This document shows, in pieces, positions 9,954-20,907 of a stretch of 64,000 nt of DNA. The number at the start of each line of letters is the position of its first letter. The first letter of the stretch is position 1. The DNA lies in the NCBI GenBank assembly GCA_012839815.1, contig DUMQ01000067.1:1-64000 (forward strand), given 5' to 3'. Source of the stretch: Bacillota bacterium. Its GTDB lineage: Bacteria > Bacillota > SHA-98 > Ch115 > JABLXJ01. The notes under the pieces are model-generated. The model did no database searches. It was not told where the DNA came from and saw nothing but the letters and a program-made list of their open reading frames with translations. A program made the translations under genes and the position numbers.

Positions 9954-10688
9954 CTAAGCTCGCTGTCTGAAAAGTATGCGGCCGCAATTCTCGCACCGCA
10001 CGACACGACCGCCCGCCTTAAGTTGCATAATAACAAATGTAGGGAGGGCAACATGGCAACCTCCGCAGATATCGCCCCGCACCCCGGCGACTGCAAGGCC
10101 CCCTTTGCTTCTTAAAAGTTGTTCGTATATAGCGAGCAGGCCACCTGTCACTTCGGAAGCAACCGCCTCTCGCTGCACCGCCAGCGCAGCGAGCTCGTCT
10201 CTTATTTCCCCTTCCTGGCCCCTCAGGTCACTCTCCAGGCTTTCGAGAAGGCGTCGTTTCTCAGCCAGCATCTCAGTCTTCTGCTTCAGTGTTTCTTCCG
10301 TTGCCTCGATACGTTCCATCAGCCCGACCAGGTCGTCCTCCAGCTTCCTCTTGCATATCTCAATGTTGTTTAGTTTTACCTCCAGGCCCCCGATCTCCCT
10401 CGGATTGGTTACCTCTCCCCCATATAGTTTCTTCTGGATTGCAGCTTGATTCTTCGTGATCTCGGCGAGCTCCCATTCCTTCTCCTTCTGGCCCTTTTTC
10501 ATGGCCGCAAGCTCGCCCACCATCTCACGAATAACAGCCTCATCGCGAGAAATAGTCCCGGCAATTTCGCGCACCTCCGCCGCCACGGGCAACGACCGAA
10601 GCTTGTGCTCGAGCTCGGCCCGGCGTTTGTCCAGCCTCTGGAGGTTAAAAAGGCATTCTATCTCCCTGTTCATATTCTTATTCATCAA
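9954..10688 (-). CDS. C4-type zinc-ribbon coiled-coil protein (DUF164-like)
   Basis: Long coiled coil followed by GGCHVALPTFVIMQLKAGGRVVRCENCGRILF. Confidence 0.88.
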   Translation of the reverse strand: MMNKNMNREIECLFNLQRLDKRRAELEHKLRSLPVAAEVREIAGTISRDEAVIREMVGELAAMKKGQKEKEWELAEITKNQAAIQKKLYGGEVTNPREIGGLEVKLNNIEICKRKLEDDLVGLMERIEATEETLKQKTEMLAEKRRLLESLESDLRGQEGEIRDELAALAVQREAVASEVTGGLLAIYEQLLRSKGGLAVAGVRGDICGGCHVALPTFVIMQLKAGGRVVRCENCGRILFRQRA

Positions 10689-10760
10689 CTTCAGACCTTC
10701 CCCCGCAAGACTTTCTCCTGCGCTGGCCTCGAATCAGCTTCGAATCGCATGCGAATCGCA

Positions 10761-10943
10761 TCAACTTCGAATTGCACCGAGCAGGTCCTTGTAGGTGTCG
10801 ATATCCATGCCCACATCCCTGCGCTTGGCATGGACATCCGGCCCGTTCTTCTCCGCGCATTCAACGCATCGTTTGGTCTCTGGCAGGATCCGGAGTCGCT
10901 CCTCGGGGATGATTTTACCACAAATTTCGCACTTCTTTTGCAT
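10761..10943 (-). CDS. TraR/DksA-type C4 zinc finger small protein
   Basis: MQKKCEICGKIIPEERLRILPETKRCVECAEKNG. Confidence 0.8.
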   Translation of the reverse strand: MQKKCEICGKIIPEERLRILPETKRCVECAEKNGPDVHAKRRDVGMDIDTYKDLLGAIRS

Positions 10944-11162
10944 CTCCCGGCCCCCCATGCTTCCGCCCTCAGGTTGACAAGTATGAGAATCCGCTGCGGC
11001 GTATCTAAATTGCTTCTCTCCACCACAGCGGATCACGGAAGCAACAGCCTCTTCTCCGCATATGCAAGACCTAACCGCGCTTACCGGCTACATTTATATA
11101 CTATTTCTATATATCACTTAACGTTCCTGCTCTGTCCGGCACGTGCGAGATCAATTTTTGAT

Positions 11163-12476
11163 TCAGGAAGCAAGCCAGCCCCCTGCCCTTTTGAGAAGCT
11201 CCAGCTCCATGGCCTCATCCTCATCCTCTTCCGATCCAAGCGCGGCCAGGGCAGCAGGGAAGGGTGAAAGGGCCCGCCTGAGCACGCCGTGAATGTGGGC
11301 CATCAATACCCCGTAGTTGACTATCGGCACGCCCGCCTCCTGGGCCTGCATGATCCGGGAAAGCATTTCCTTGCGGTTGAGCATACAGGCCCCGCAGTGG
11401 ACGACAAGCTTGTAGTCACTCAGGTTGTCGGGAAGCATGTTGCCCCCGCTTACGACGTCGAAGGTTATCTCCCCGCCCGCCGCCTGGCGGAGCCACCTGG
11501 GTATCTTGACCCTCCCGATATCGTCCTCCACCGCATGATGCGTGCACGCCTCGGCGATCAGAACCCTGTCGCCGGGCTTGAGATCTTCTACCGCCTTCAC
11601 CCCTGCAACCAGGGCCGCGAGGTCGCCCTTATATCGGGCAAACAGCACGGAAAATGAAGTAAACAGCACATCCGGCGGCGTATCCGCGGCAGCCTTTAGA
11701 AACACGGAGGAGTCCGTTATGACGAGCCTCGGCTTTCTTGTAAGGTTTTCAATGACGTGTCTCAGCTCTCGTTCCTTGGCCATCACGGCCACGGCGTCGC
11801 TCTCGATGACATCGCGGATGACCTGCTGCTGCGGCAGGATCAACCTCCCCTTCGGCGCCGCCTTGTCGATGGGAATGACCAGAACAACGAAATCTCCAGG
11901 AGCTATCAAATCCCCCACGATCGTTGGCGCTGTCCACTCCTTGGGCGCCGACTGCACGATCAAGCGCTTGAGTTCCTCGATGCCCTCTCGCTTCAAGGCG
12001 CTGACAATTACGCACGGGATACCGAGCTCACTCGACCACGCGCCGGCATCATGCCCCTCCCGCCCGTAAATGTCGGCCTTGTTTATGACCCCGATCACGT
12101 TTACGTTCTCGTTGCGGGCGCGCGCCACCACGCCTCGCTCATATTCAAGGTGGTCTTTACCTTGACCAGGGTCCACCACCAGGAGCGCAAGATCGGCCTT
12201 TTTGAATACGTCCATGGTCTTCCTGACCCGGAGCTCCCCAAGCTCTCCGGTGTCATCGATCCCGGCCGTATCTATAATGACCACGGGCCCCAGGGGCAAG
12301 ATTTCCATTGATTTATAAACGGGATCGGTGGTTGTGCCCGGCACGTCGGAGACTATGGCCACATCCTGATTTGTAAGCGCATTTATCAAGCTTGATTTTC
12401 CGGCATTCCGCCTCCCGAAGATAGCGATGTGAAGGCGCTGCCCCCTGGGCGTCGTATTCAAACTCACCCTTCTCAC
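11163..12476 (-). CDS. hydF: [FeFe] hydrogenase maturation GTPase HydF
   Basis: IAIFGRRNAGKSSLINALTNQ, DTAGIDDTGELG, EACTHHAVEDDIGRVKIPRWL, VHCGACMLNRKEM. Confidence 0.96.
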   Translation of the reverse strand: MRRVSLNTTPRGQRLHIAIFGRRNAGKSSLINALTNQDVAIVSDVPGTTTDPVYKSMEILPLGPVVIIDTAGIDDTGELGELRVRKTMDVFKKADLALLVVDPGQGKDHLEYERGVVARARNENVNVIGVINKADIYGREGHDAGAWSSELGIPCVIVSALKREGIEELKRLIVQSAPKEWTAPTIVGDLIAPGDFVVLVIPIDKAAPKGRLILPQQQVIRDVIESDAVAVMAKERELRHVIENLTRKPRLVITDSSVFLKAAADTPPDVLFTSFSVLFARYKGDLAALVAGVKAVEDLKPGDRVLIAEACTHHAVEDDIGRVKIPRWLRQAAGGEITFDVVSGGNMLPDNLSDYKLVVHCGACMLNRKEMLSRIMQAQEAGVPIVNYGVLMAHIHGVLRRALSPFPAALAALGSEEDEDEAMELELLKRAGGWLAS

Positions 12477-12483
12477 CCCTTGT

Positions 12484-12537
12484 TCTAAGTTAGCGCGCAG
12501 CTGGCCGCGTCGGCCAGGCGAAGAGATGTGAGGCGCC
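12484..12537 (-). repeat. Dispersed intergenic repeat fragment
   Basis: CTAAGTTAGCGCGCAGCTGGCCGCGTCGGCCAGGCGAAGAGATGTGAGGCGCC shares modules with the 17838 and 43308 copies. Confidence 0.45.
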
Positions 12538-13962
12538 CTATTTCCGGAGCTTTCTCGCCAGGAGCTTGAGACCGGCTATACCGGGGGTCGTGAGCTCCTG
12601 GGGCGCGAATATCGTAGAGAGCTCCTCAGGGCTGAAGCCGCTCTCCGCACGCACCACATCCTCAATCGACTCGCCTTTTTCCTGGGCCTTTCTCACCAGC
12701 GCCGCAGCGCGATCATAGCCGATATAAGGCACAAGGGCGGTTACAATCCCGTAGCTCCTGCTCAAGAGCTCCCGGCATCGCTCCTCATCTGCCGATATGC
12801 CCTTGATGCATCTTTCGGCGAACACCGTGGCGGCGTTGGCCAGTATCTCCATGGATTGAAGGAGGTTTTGCGCGATGAGCGGCAAGAACGCATTAAGTTC
12901 GAGCTGGCCTGACGAAGCAGCCAGGTTTATGGCCATGTCATTCGCCATCACCTGGTAAGCTACCTGCGTCACCATCTCGGTCGCCACAGGATTCACCTTC
13001 CCCGGCATTATGGAGGAACCAACCTGGAGCTCGGGGAGCCTTATCTCGCCAAGGCCGGCTCGGGGACCCGAGCCGAGGAGCCGTATGTCGCCCGCGATTT
13101 TAGCAAGATTCACGGCGGCCGTCTTCAGAAATCCTGACACCTCAGCGAAGATATCTGCGTTTTGCGTAACCTCAACGGAGTTCTCTGCCCTGGCGAGGCC
13201 AAAGCCCGTAAGCTCCCGCAGTCGCTCTACAACGGTGAAGATATAACGGCGACTGGCATTGAGTCCCGTGCCTACAGCCGTGCCGCCGAGATTCACCTGC
13301 CTCAGCCGCTCCTCGGCCTTATACAGGCGCCACCAGTCGCGGGCGACGGCCTCGGCCCACGCCCCGAATTCCTGTCCGAGGGTTATGGGGACGGCATCCT
13401 GGAGTTCGGTGCGGCCTATCTTCAGGACGGCTGCGAATTCCCGTTCCTTGGCCTGCAACGCCCCTTGAAGGCTTGCCATCGCCTGGCTCGTCTCACGAAC
13501 GGATTTTATGGCAGCCACTCGGAGCGCCGTGGGGTATACATCATTGGTTGATTGCGAAAGGTTGACGTGGTCGATGGGGTGAACAATACTGTAATCCCCC
13601 TTTTCCCCGCCGAGAAGCTCGATCGCCCTGTTGGCCAGGACCTCGTTTACGTTCATGTTGGTTGAGGTGCCGGCCCCCCCTTGATAGGCATCGACAATTA
13701 TCTGATCCACAAATCGCCCTCCAGCCAGCTCCGACGCGGCCTCTATTATGGCCTGCCCGACCCGCCGGGGCAGGAGCCCCACCTCCATATTTGCCTGAGC
13801 TGCAGCCATTTTCACCATGGCAAAGGCCCAGATCAGGGTTGGGTGGACCGTGAGGCGCGAGATGGGGAAGTTTTGCGCCGCCCTGGCCGAGTGAATGCCG
13901 TAGTACGCGTCCTGTGGAATTTTGAGCTCTCCGAATGCGTCCCTTTCGATCCTGTATGTCAA
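12538..13962 (-). CDS. aspA: aspartate ammonia-lyase
   Basis: GSSIMPGKVNPVATE signature, YRIERDAFGELKIPQDAYYGIHSARAAQNFPIS. Confidence 0.96.
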   Translation of the reverse strand: MTYRIERDAFGELKIPQDAYYGIHSARAAQNFPISRLTVHPTLIWAFAMVKMAAAQANMEVGLLPRRVGQAIIEAASELAGGRFVDQIIVDAYQGGAGTSTNMNVNEVLANRAIELLGGEKGDYSIVHPIDHVNLSQSTNDVYPTALRVAAIKSVRETSQAMASLQGALQAKEREFAAVLKIGRTELQDAVPITLGQEFGAWAEAVARDWWRLYKAEERLRQVNLGGTAVGTGLNASRRYIFTVVERLRELTGFGLARAENSVEVTQNADIFAEVSGFLKTAAVNLAKIAGDIRLLGSGPRAGLGEIRLPELQVGSSIMPGKVNPVATEMVTQVAYQVMANDMAINLAASSGQLELNAFLPLIAQNLLQSMEILANAATVFAERCIKGISADEERCRELLSRSYGIVTALVPYIGYDRAAALVRKAQEKGESIEDVVRAESGFSPEELSTIFAPQELTTPGIAGLKLLARKLRK

Positions 13963-14011
13963 GTATCCATCACCCGTCTCTCTTCGCGCATATTGTCCTT
14001 CCGCAAAATAT

Positions 14012-14045
14012 CAAAAAAGGTGAGTTGCCCTTGATCAACTCACCT
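14012..14045 (-). terminator. Intrinsic terminator of the tRNA unit
   Basis: Reverse complement AGGTGAGTTG-ATCAAGGG-CAACTCACCT followed by TTTTTT. Confidence 0.9.
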
Positions 14046-14061
14046 CAAACCTTCATCATTA

Positions 14062-14136
14062 TGGTGGGCCCACCCGGATTCGAACCAGGGACCAACCGGT
14101 TATGAGCCGGCCGCTCTACCGCTGAGCTATGGGCCC
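14062..14136 (-). tRNA. tRNA with CAT anticodon (Met, or Ile2 if lysidinylated)
   Basis: GGGCCCATAGCTCAGCGGTAGAGC GCCGG-CTCATAA-CCGGT ... GGTTCGAATCC ... TGGGCCCACCA; CCA encoded. Confidence 0.93.
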
Positions 14137-14143
14137 GAAAAAA

Positions 14144-14218
14144 TGGCTCCCTGGGCAGGTCTCGAACCTGCAACCTACCGGTTAACAGCCGGTTGCTCTA
14201 CCATTGAGCTACCAGGGA
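14144..14218 (-). tRNA. tRNA-Asn (GTT)
   Basis: TCCCTGGTAGCTCAATGGTAGAGC AACCGG-CTGTTAA-CCGGT ... GGTTCGAGACC ... CCAGGGAGCCA. Confidence 0.95.
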
Positions 14219-14242
14219 ACGTCTCTCCAGTTGACATTGTTT

Positions 14243-14271
14243 ATTTTACAATAACGCGCCCGATTGGTCAA
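14243..14271 (-). promoter_or_regulatory. Promoter for the tRNA-Asn/tRNA-CAT unit (TTGACC-N17-TAAAAT)
   Basis: Reverse complement TTGACCAATCGGGCGCGTTATTGTAAAAT upstream of tRNA-Asn. Confidence 0.75.
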
Positions 14272-14419
14272 GATCTCTTCACCTTACTGCCGGCAATAAA
14301 AGAGAATATACGACCATTTTTGCGAGTATTCCTCACCCAGGCTCTATATTCTTCGCAATGACGCAACCCACCTACTAATTCACCGACCAACTTACTAATT
14401 AATTCCCCAGTCAACCCCG

Positions 14420-15514
14420 CTACTCGAGGTAGTCCTTCAATTTCCTGCTCCTGCTGGGATGCCTGAGCTTCCGCAAAGCCTTAGCCTCTATCTGCCGTAT
14501 GCGCTCCCTGGTCACGCCAAATATCTGGCCTACCTCCTCGAGCGTCCTCGAGCGCCCATCGTCCAGTCCGAACCTCAGGCGCAAGACCTTTTCCTCGCGC
14601 GGGGTCAAGGTCTCGAGCACATCCTCGAGCTGCTCCTTCAAAAGGCGATAGGAAGCTGCCTCTGCGGGAGCGAGGGCATCTTCGTCCTCTATAAAATCCC
14701 CCAGGTGGCTATCCTCCTCTTCCCCTATCGGCGTCTCAAGCGAGACGGGCTCCTGGGCAACCTTCATGATCTCACGAACTCGCTCCACGCTCATATCCAT
14801 CTCTTTTGCTATCTCCTCCGGAGTCGGCTCGCGGCCGAGCTCCTGCAGGAGCTGGCGAGACACGCGTATAAGCTTGTTTATGGTTTCCACCATATGCACG
14901 GGGATTCGAATAGTCCGGGCCTGGTCAGCGATGGCTCTGGTTATGGCCTGCCTTATCCACCATGTAGCATAAGTACTGAACTTATAGCCCTTCCTATAGT
15001 CGAATTTCTCCACGGCCTTGATAAGTCCGAGGTTGCCCTCCTGAATAAGGTCGAGGAAAAGCATACCGCGACCAACATAGCGTTTGGCAATGCTTACCAC
15101 CAATCTCAGGTTTGCCTCGGCCAGACGCCGCTTGGCCTCTTCATCGCCCTTCTCTATCCGCTTGGCAAGCTCGATCTCCTCTTCCGCGGTAAGCAACGGC
15201 ACGCGCCCGATTTCCTTCAGGTACATCCTTACGGGGTCATCGATTGGAATCCCCTCGGGAATGGTAAGATCAATATCTGCCTCTTCGTGAGACTCCCCGT
15301 CGTCGTGCTCGAGAAGCTCTATTTCTCCCCCTTCCGGGATAATATCGACCCCATTCTCAGCCAGGGCTTCGTAAATGCCGTCGATCTGCTCGGGAGTTAG
15401 CTCGACGTTCTGGAGCGCATCCATAACTTCTTGATAAGTTAAAGACCCTTTTTTCTTGCCTCGCTGGATGAGCTCCTGAACCTCAGGAATACTCAAGTAA
15501 TCAGCCTTTGCCAT
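14420..15514 (-). CDS. rpoD: RNA polymerase primary sigma factor SigA/RpoD
   Basis: [95 protein letters not shown]. Confidence 0.98.
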   Translation of the reverse strand: MAKADYLSIPEVQELIQRGKKKGSLTYQEVMDALQNVELTPEQIDGIYEALAENGVDIIPEGGEIELLEHDDGESHEEADIDLTIPEGIPIDDPVRMYLKEIGRVPLLTAEEEIELAKRIEKGDEEAKRRLAEANLRLVVSIAKRYVGRGMLFLDLIQEGNLGLIKAVEKFDYRKGYKFSTYATWWIRQAITRAIADQARTIRIPVHMVETINKLIRVSRQLLQELGREPTPEEIAKEMDMSVERVREIMKVAQEPVSLETPIGEEEDSHLGDFIEDEDALAPAEAASYRLLKEQLEDVLETLTPREEKVLRLRFGLDDGRSRTLEEVGQIFGVTRERIRQIEAKALRKLRHPSRSRKLKDYLE

Positions 15515-15550
15515 CTAACTCCCTCCTTCCTGACTGCGGATTTGAAGCCC

Positions 15551-17449
15551 CTACATGAATCCACCGAAAGATGCGAACTCTCGATCTAATTTCGATCGTA
15601 ACTCTTGCCACTCGACCAGCAACTCCTGAAATTTAGCAGTATCCCCGCTTGCCTCAAGCGCCTTCAGCTCCCCTTCCATCCGGCGAATGCGCTCGCGCAT
15701 CAGGTGTTCCTTAAGAACCTTTATATAATCAGATAGGATCTCCTTGCGCCCCTCTGGTGAAACAGGTATATCTTCAATAAAGGCTCCGGTTGCCACCGCC
15801 CTGAGTGTATCGTCCGCAAGTCTCGAGATAACGGACGCAGCATCCACGCTACCGGTAACCCCGCCTCGTTCACTATTTCTTGCTTCATCCATGATCGCGG
15901 CAGCTATGGTCCTGTGCTCGTCGCATGAAAAGACAACCTCTCCCAGCTCCCGGCGGACCGCTATATAAACATCCGGCTCTTCTAGCATCAGGCGAAGTAA
16001 ACCACGTTCGGCCTTGATGACCTTCGCAGGCACACCCTGCCTCAGGTGGGAAACCCCCTCAACATGGGTATTACCAGTAGTATTCCTATTCTGGCCAAAT
16101 TTATCCTTTGATGGAACCCGTGGAGCCGGGCCGGTGCGTCCAAGCTTCCTGACCTCCTCAATAAATGCCTCCTCAGGCACGTTCAGCCGCGCAGCCATAA
16201 CCCTGGAGTATTCCAATCTCTCAACTGCATTTTGGATGCCTGCAACAACGGCCGCGGCCCGGGCGGCGGCAGCGACACGTCCCTGAAGCGTGGAGAGGTC
16301 TATATCCTTCAGCGCCAAATCAAGTTTATACTCCACGAGGGGACGGGCCCCGTCCAACATTGAAACAAACGCGTCACGGCCCTCGCTCCGGATAACCTCA
16401 TCTGGGTCCTTGCCCCCTGGAAAAACAGCCACCTTAACCTGGAGTCCTGCCGCGCTCAAAAGGTCCATGCCCCTAATCGTGGCAGCCTCTCCCGCAAAAT
16501 CAGCGTCGTATGCAAGCACGACTTCCTTTGCATATCTTGCAAGCAACCGTGCCTGATTCTGGGTCAGGGCCGTCCCGAGCGATGCCACAGCCGTGCGAAC
16601 CCCGGCCCGGTGCGCCGCAATGACATCGGTATAGCCCTCCACGATGACCGCTCGCCCTGAGGCCCTTATCTCATCCCTGGCAACCGATATACCATAAAGA
16701 CTGCTCCCCTTGCTAAATACCGCGGTCTCGGGCGAGTTAAGATATTTGGGCTGCGAGTCATCGAGAACCCTGCCGCCAAACCCCACGACCCTCCCGTGGA
16801 GGTCGAAGATCGTGAACATTACACGGTTACGAAACCGGTCGTAAAACCCTCGTGATTCCTTCCTCTTTATGATAAGGCCGGCGGCCTCGAGGATCTCAGG
16901 AGACAAGCCTTTACGTGTAAGGGCCTTATAGAGTGAATCCCAGCCTGGCGGGGCGTAGCCCAGTTTGAACCTGACGATATCATCCTCATCTATACCCCGT
17001 CCCCTTAGATAGTCCAACGCTGTAGCGCCCTGACGCGTCTGGAGCAAAGCCCAATTAAAATAATCGGCTGCGGCCTCGTTGGCCTCGAGTATAAGGGCCT
17101 TGATGTCACCCTCCCGCCTTGGGCCCGATGCCCCATCGCCGGGTAAATCGATGCCGGCACGCTCCGCGAGCAGCCTCGCAGCCTCAGGAAAGCTCATATT
17201 CTCCAGTTTCATTATAAACGCAAAAACGTCGCCACTCGCACCGCACCCAAAGCAATGAAACAACTGTCTCTCTGGTGAAACTACAAATGACGGGGTGCGC
17301 TCGGTGTGAAACGGGCACAGCGCCTTGTAGTTCTTGCCGGTCTGTTTTAAAAGAACATATTCAGAGATGACCTCGACTATGTCGTTCCGCGAGCGAATTT
17401 CACGTAAGATATCATCCCGGAGCTGGCCCCGCATCCCGATCACCTTCAT
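15551..17449 (-). CDS. dnaG: DNA primase
   Basis: CPFHTERTPSFVVSPERQLFHCFGCGASGDVFAFIMKLENMSFPEAARLLAERAGI; EGYTDVIAAHRAG TOPRIM. Confidence 0.97.
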   Translation of the reverse strand: MKVIGMRGQLRDDILREIRSRNDIVEVISEYVLLKQTGKNYKALCPFHTERTPSFVVSPERQLFHCFGCGASGDVFAFIMKLENMSFPEAARLLAERAGIDLPGDGASGPRREGDIKALILEANEAAADYFNWALLQTRQGATALDYLRGRGIDEDDIVRFKLGYAPPGWDSLYKALTRKGLSPEILEAAGLIIKRKESRGFYDRFRNRVMFTIFDLHGRVVGFGGRVLDDSQPKYLNSPETAVFSKGSSLYGISVARDEIRASGRAVIVEGYTDVIAAHRAGVRTAVASLGTALTQNQARLLARYAKEVVLAYDADFAGEAATIRGMDLLSAAGLQVKVAVFPGGKDPDEVIRSEGRDAFVSMLDGARPLVEYKLDLALKDIDLSTLQGRVAAAARAAAVVAGIQNAVERLEYSRVMAARLNVPEEAFIEEVRKLGRTGPAPRVPSKDKFGQNRNTTGNTHVEGVSHLRQGVPAKVIKAERGLLRLMLEEPDVYIAVRRELGEVVFSCDEHRTIAAAIMDEARNSERGGVTGSVDAASVISRLADDTLRAVATGAFIEDIPVSPEGRKEILSDYIKVLKEHLMRERIRRMEGELKALEASGDTAKFQELLVEWQELRSKLDREFASFGGFM

Positions 17450-17573
17450 AAATCAAAGCTGGACAACCCGGGGCTCCAATTAAAAACTTCGCCACGCTGG
17501 GGAATTTTCCTTCCGCCCGCGGGAACGAGATATAATCGGATTCATGGAATTACACCTCAAGACTTGCTAGATT

Positions 17574-17600
17574 ATTCGACGGTGCGAAAAATTTTCCTGC
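17574..17600 (-). promoter_or_regulatory. Sigma-H-like promoter upstream of dnaG-rpoD
   Basis: Reverse complement GCAGGAAAA-N11-GTCGAAT fits RnAGGAwWW-N11/12-RnnGAAT. Confidence 0.65.
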
Positions 17601-17752
17601 ATAAAGGCGGAATATTTTTCAGCAAGCCGTACGGCTTGATTCGGGCAACCATGCAGTACAAATTATATACCCTAATTATTATGATTAATATGCAATAACA
17701 TATGCCCCGGAAGCCTCAAAGGTGCCTCACTCGCACCAGGCAAAGGCATAAA

Positions 17753-17780
17753 ACGAGGGCCCGAATGCCCGGGCCCTCGT
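17753..17780 (-). terminator. Intrinsic terminator downstream of ppdK
   Basis: Reverse complement ACGAGGGCCCGGGCATTCGGGCCCTCGT followed by TTTATGCC. Confidence 0.75.
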
Positions 17781-17837
17781 TCACGCCTGCACCTGCATGA
17801 CTGGCCATGCTGACGGCCATACTAATTAATGCTCCCT

Positions 17838-17940
17838 GGCCGCGTCCGCCCGGCGGAGGGATGCGAGACACCTCGGCCACTGTGCGGACTGTTAGCTGTT
17901 ACCTGCGAAAGGTCGGGGTGTTTTTGCGCACTAACTTAGC
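17838..17940 (+). repeat. Dispersed intergenic repeat, near full-length copy
   Basis: Matches the reverse complement of 43308-43402 over ~95 bp, including GCGCAAAAA[C/T]ACCC and CCTTTCGCAGGTAACAGCTA. Confidence 0.85.
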
Positions 17941-17944
17941 CAGG

Positions 17945-20644
17945 CTAGGCGGTCGTGTACTCGGCCTTCACAGCCTGGGTGCCCTTGCGCGGGTGGCGAA
18001 GCTCAGCCTGAGCAGCTGCCAGCCTGGCTATTGGCACCCGGTAAGGCGAGCAACTTACGTAGTCTAGGCCGTTCATGTGGCAAAACTCGATGGAGCTCGG
18101 CTCGCCGCCGTGTTCACCGCATATACCAACCTCAAGGTCGGGCCTAGTCTTACGGCCCTTTTCCACGGCGATCTTGATCAACTCGCCGACGCCCTTGCGG
18201 TCCAGCACCTCAAACGGGTTATGCTCGAGGATGTTGTGGTCCAGGTAATATGGCAGGAACTTCCCTTCGGCATCGTCACGGCTGTATCCAAACGTGGTCT
18301 GGGTAAGGTCGTTTGTCCCGAAGGAGAAGAACTCCGCCTCTTTAGCGATCTCATCCGCGGTCAACGCGGCCCGAGGAAGCTCGATCATCGTCCCGACCTT
18401 GTAGTCGAGCTTCACCCCGTAGCTCTCGATGACCTCTTTGGCAACCCTGTCTACTATCTCCTTGGCGATGGCAATCTCATTTACATGGCCGACAACAGGG
18501 ATCATGACCTCGGGCAGGATCTTGTAGCCCTGTTTCGTTAACTCGCACGCGGCCTCAAAGATGGCCCGGGCCTGCATCTCAGTGATCTCAGGATAGGTTA
18601 TACCCAGCCGGCATCCCCTGTGACCGAGCATCGGGTTGATCTCGCGCAGCTTATCAACCCTGGCGAGAAGGGCCTCCTTCTCCTTGATCTCTGTCTCCGG
18701 TGCCCCGCTCATCTTGAGCTTGGTCACCTCGACCAGGAGTTCCTCGTGACTCGGGAGGAACTCATGGAGCGGGGGATCGAGCAACCTGATGATGACGGGG
18801 AGGCCGTTCATCTCCCTCAGGATGCCGACAAAATCATCCTTTTGCATAGGGAGCAGCTTATCGAGCGCTCGCTTCCTTGCTTCGGTGGTTTCGGCCAGGA
18901 TCATCTCCTGGACTATCGGGACACGTTCCGCAGCGAAGAACATGTGCTCGGTCCGGCAGAGCCCGATGCCCTGGGCCCCAAAATTGCGGGCCGTCCGCGC
19001 GTCGGTGGGCGTATCGCCGTTTGCCCTTACTTCGAGGCTCCTGACCTCGTCAGCCCAATCCATAAGCGTCTTGAAGTCGCCGCCGATAGTGGGATCGATG
19101 AGGGGAGCGGCTCCCAGGATAACCTTGCCCTGGCTGCCGTCAAGCGTGATAACGTCGCCTTCCTTGACGGTCACATCCCCGACGATGAACTTCTTCTCCG
19201 CCTCTATCACGGTAATGGCCTCGCAGCCCGAAACACACGGGATACCCATACCCCTTGCCACAACAGCCGCGTGACTCGTCTTGCCACCGCGCGTGGTGAG
19301 GATACCTTGAGACACCGCCATACCGTGGATATCATCCGGCGAGGTTTCCTTACGGACCAGGATGATCTTCTTACCTTCGCTGCCCAGCTTCGCTGCCTCA
19401 TCAGCCGTAAATACCACCGACCCGACGGCCGCACCCGGCGATGCTGCGACGCCGGAGGCAATGACCTGTACCTTCGCGCTGGGATCGATCCTCTTATGGA
19501 GAAGTTGATCAAGCTGGGCGGGCTCGACCCTGAGGAGCGCCTCCTCCTTGGTGATCAGGCCCTCCTTCACCATGTCGACGGCGATCTTTACAGCTGCCGG
19601 GGCGGTACGCTTGCCATTTCGGGTCTGGAGGATGAAGAGCCTCCCCTGCTGGATCGTAAATTCCACGTCCTGCATATCCCTGTAATGTTTCTCGAGCTTC
19701 TCGAAGATACCGGTCAGCTGCTTATAGACCTCGGGCATCTCCCTCTCAAGCTCGGCAATGGGCTTAGGCGTCCTGATACCGGCAACGACGTCTTCGCCCT
19801 GGGCGTTCTTGAGGTACTCACCATAATACTTGCGCTCACCCGTGGCGGGGTCACGCGTAAAGGCTACGCCCGTCCCGGAGTCATCCCCCATATTACCAAA
19901 GACCATCGCCTGGACATTTACAGCGGTCCCCCAGTTCCCGGGGATGTTGTGGATCTTGCGGTAGGTGATCGCCCTTGGATTATTCCATGAACCGAATACC
20001 GCATCGCGCGCCATATCAAGTTGCTTCCGCGGGTCTTCAGGGAAATCGACACCCTTCTTTTCCTTTATCATCGCCTTGAACTTCACAACAATGTCCTTCA
20101 GCGCCGCGGCGTCCAGCTCTGTATCAAGTTTGACGCCAAGCTCCTTCTTTTTCGCATCGAGAATCTCCTCGAAATCGTCATGAGGCACGCCGAGCACCAC
20201 GTTCCCAAACATCTGGACGAAGCGCCTGTAGGCGTCGTAGGCGAACCTCTCGTTTCCTGTCCGCTTTATGAGGCCCTTCACTGTATCATCATTGAGGCCG
20301 AGATTCAGGATTGTGTCCATCATGCCAGGCATCGAGACCCTCGCGCCGGAACGGACCGAAACGAGAAGCGGGTTCTCGGGATCCCCGAATTTGGCACCCA
20401 TAGCTTCCTCAAGCTTCTTCAGGTTCTCCTCGACTTGCTCTGCAAGCTCGGGCGGATACTGGCCGTTATTCTCATAAAAAATAGTGCACACCTCTGTCGT
20501 GATGGTGTAACCCGGGGGCACAGGAACTCCGAGGTTTGTCATTTCAGCGAGGTTCGCACCCTTTCCGCCCAGAAGGTTCTTCATCCCGGCTGTGCCTTCC
20601 GCTTTTCCGTTGCCGAAGAAATATACGTATTTCTTCCCTGACAT
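17945..20644 (-). CDS. ppdK: pyruvate, phosphate dikinase
   Basis: [60 protein letters not shown]. Confidence 0.98.
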   Translation of the reverse strand: MSGKKYVYFFGNGKAEGTAGMKNLLGGKGANLAEMTNLGVPVPPGYTITTEVCTIFYENNGQYPPELAEQVEENLKKLEEAMGAKFGDPENPLLVSVRSGARVSMPGMMDTILNLGLNDDTVKGLIKRTGNERFAYDAYRRFVQMFGNVVLGVPHDDFEEILDAKKKELGVKLDTELDAAALKDIVVKFKAMIKEKKGVDFPEDPRKQLDMARDAVFGSWNNPRAITYRKIHNIPGNWGTAVNVQAMVFGNMGDDSGTGVAFTRDPATGERKYYGEYLKNAQGEDVVAGIRTPKPIAELEREMPEVYKQLTGIFEKLEKHYRDMQDVEFTIQQGRLFILQTRNGKRTAPAAVKIAVDMVKEGLITKEEALLRVEPAQLDQLLHKRIDPSAKVQVIASGVAASPGAAVGSVVFTADEAAKLGSEGKKIILVRKETSPDDIHGMAVSQGILTTRGGKTSHAAVVARGMGIPCVSGCEAITVIEAEKKFIVGDVTVKEGDVITLDGSQGKVILGAAPLIDPTIGGDFKTLMDWADEVRSLEVRANGDTPTDARTARNFGAQGIGLCRTEHMFFAAERVPIVQEMILAETTEARKRALDKLLPMQKDDFVGILREMNGLPVIIRLLDPPLHEFLPSHEELLVEVTKLKMSGAPETEIKEKEALLARVDKLREINPMLGHRGCRLGITYPEITEMQARAIFEAACELTKQGYKILPEVMIPVVGHVNEIAIAKEIVDRVAKEVIESYGVKLDYKVGTMIELPRAALTADEIAKEAEFFSFGTNDLTQTTFGYSRDDAEGKFLPYYLDHNILEHNPFEVLDRKGVGELIKIAVEKGRKTRPDLEVGICGEHGGEPSSIEFCHMNGLDYVSCSPYRVPIARLAAAQAELRHPRKGTQAVKAEYTTA

Positions 20645-20907
20645 TACGTTCTACCTCCTCTTATCTGCCGCCGCTTTAGACCATAGCACTCCCCTGATAC
20701 GAACTCAGAGGCTCTAAGGTAAGCTCCCGGAACTTTACCTAATACTATGGTAAAGATTCTGCAGGTCGTCAAAGGTCTATGGAGAGACTCATGTTTCATA
20801 TGCACCCGCACGCACTCACACACACTCATATAAGGAAGAATACATGATGCTAAGGGAGGATGCATGATGCGATGTACACACAATCAAATTATATTCGACA
20901 AGGACCT

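Noticed and set aside
18620-19990. 456-aa plus-strand ORF antisense to ppdK (also 18077-18541)
   Set aside because: Mirror ORF of a highly conserved GC-rich gene; no recognisable motif.
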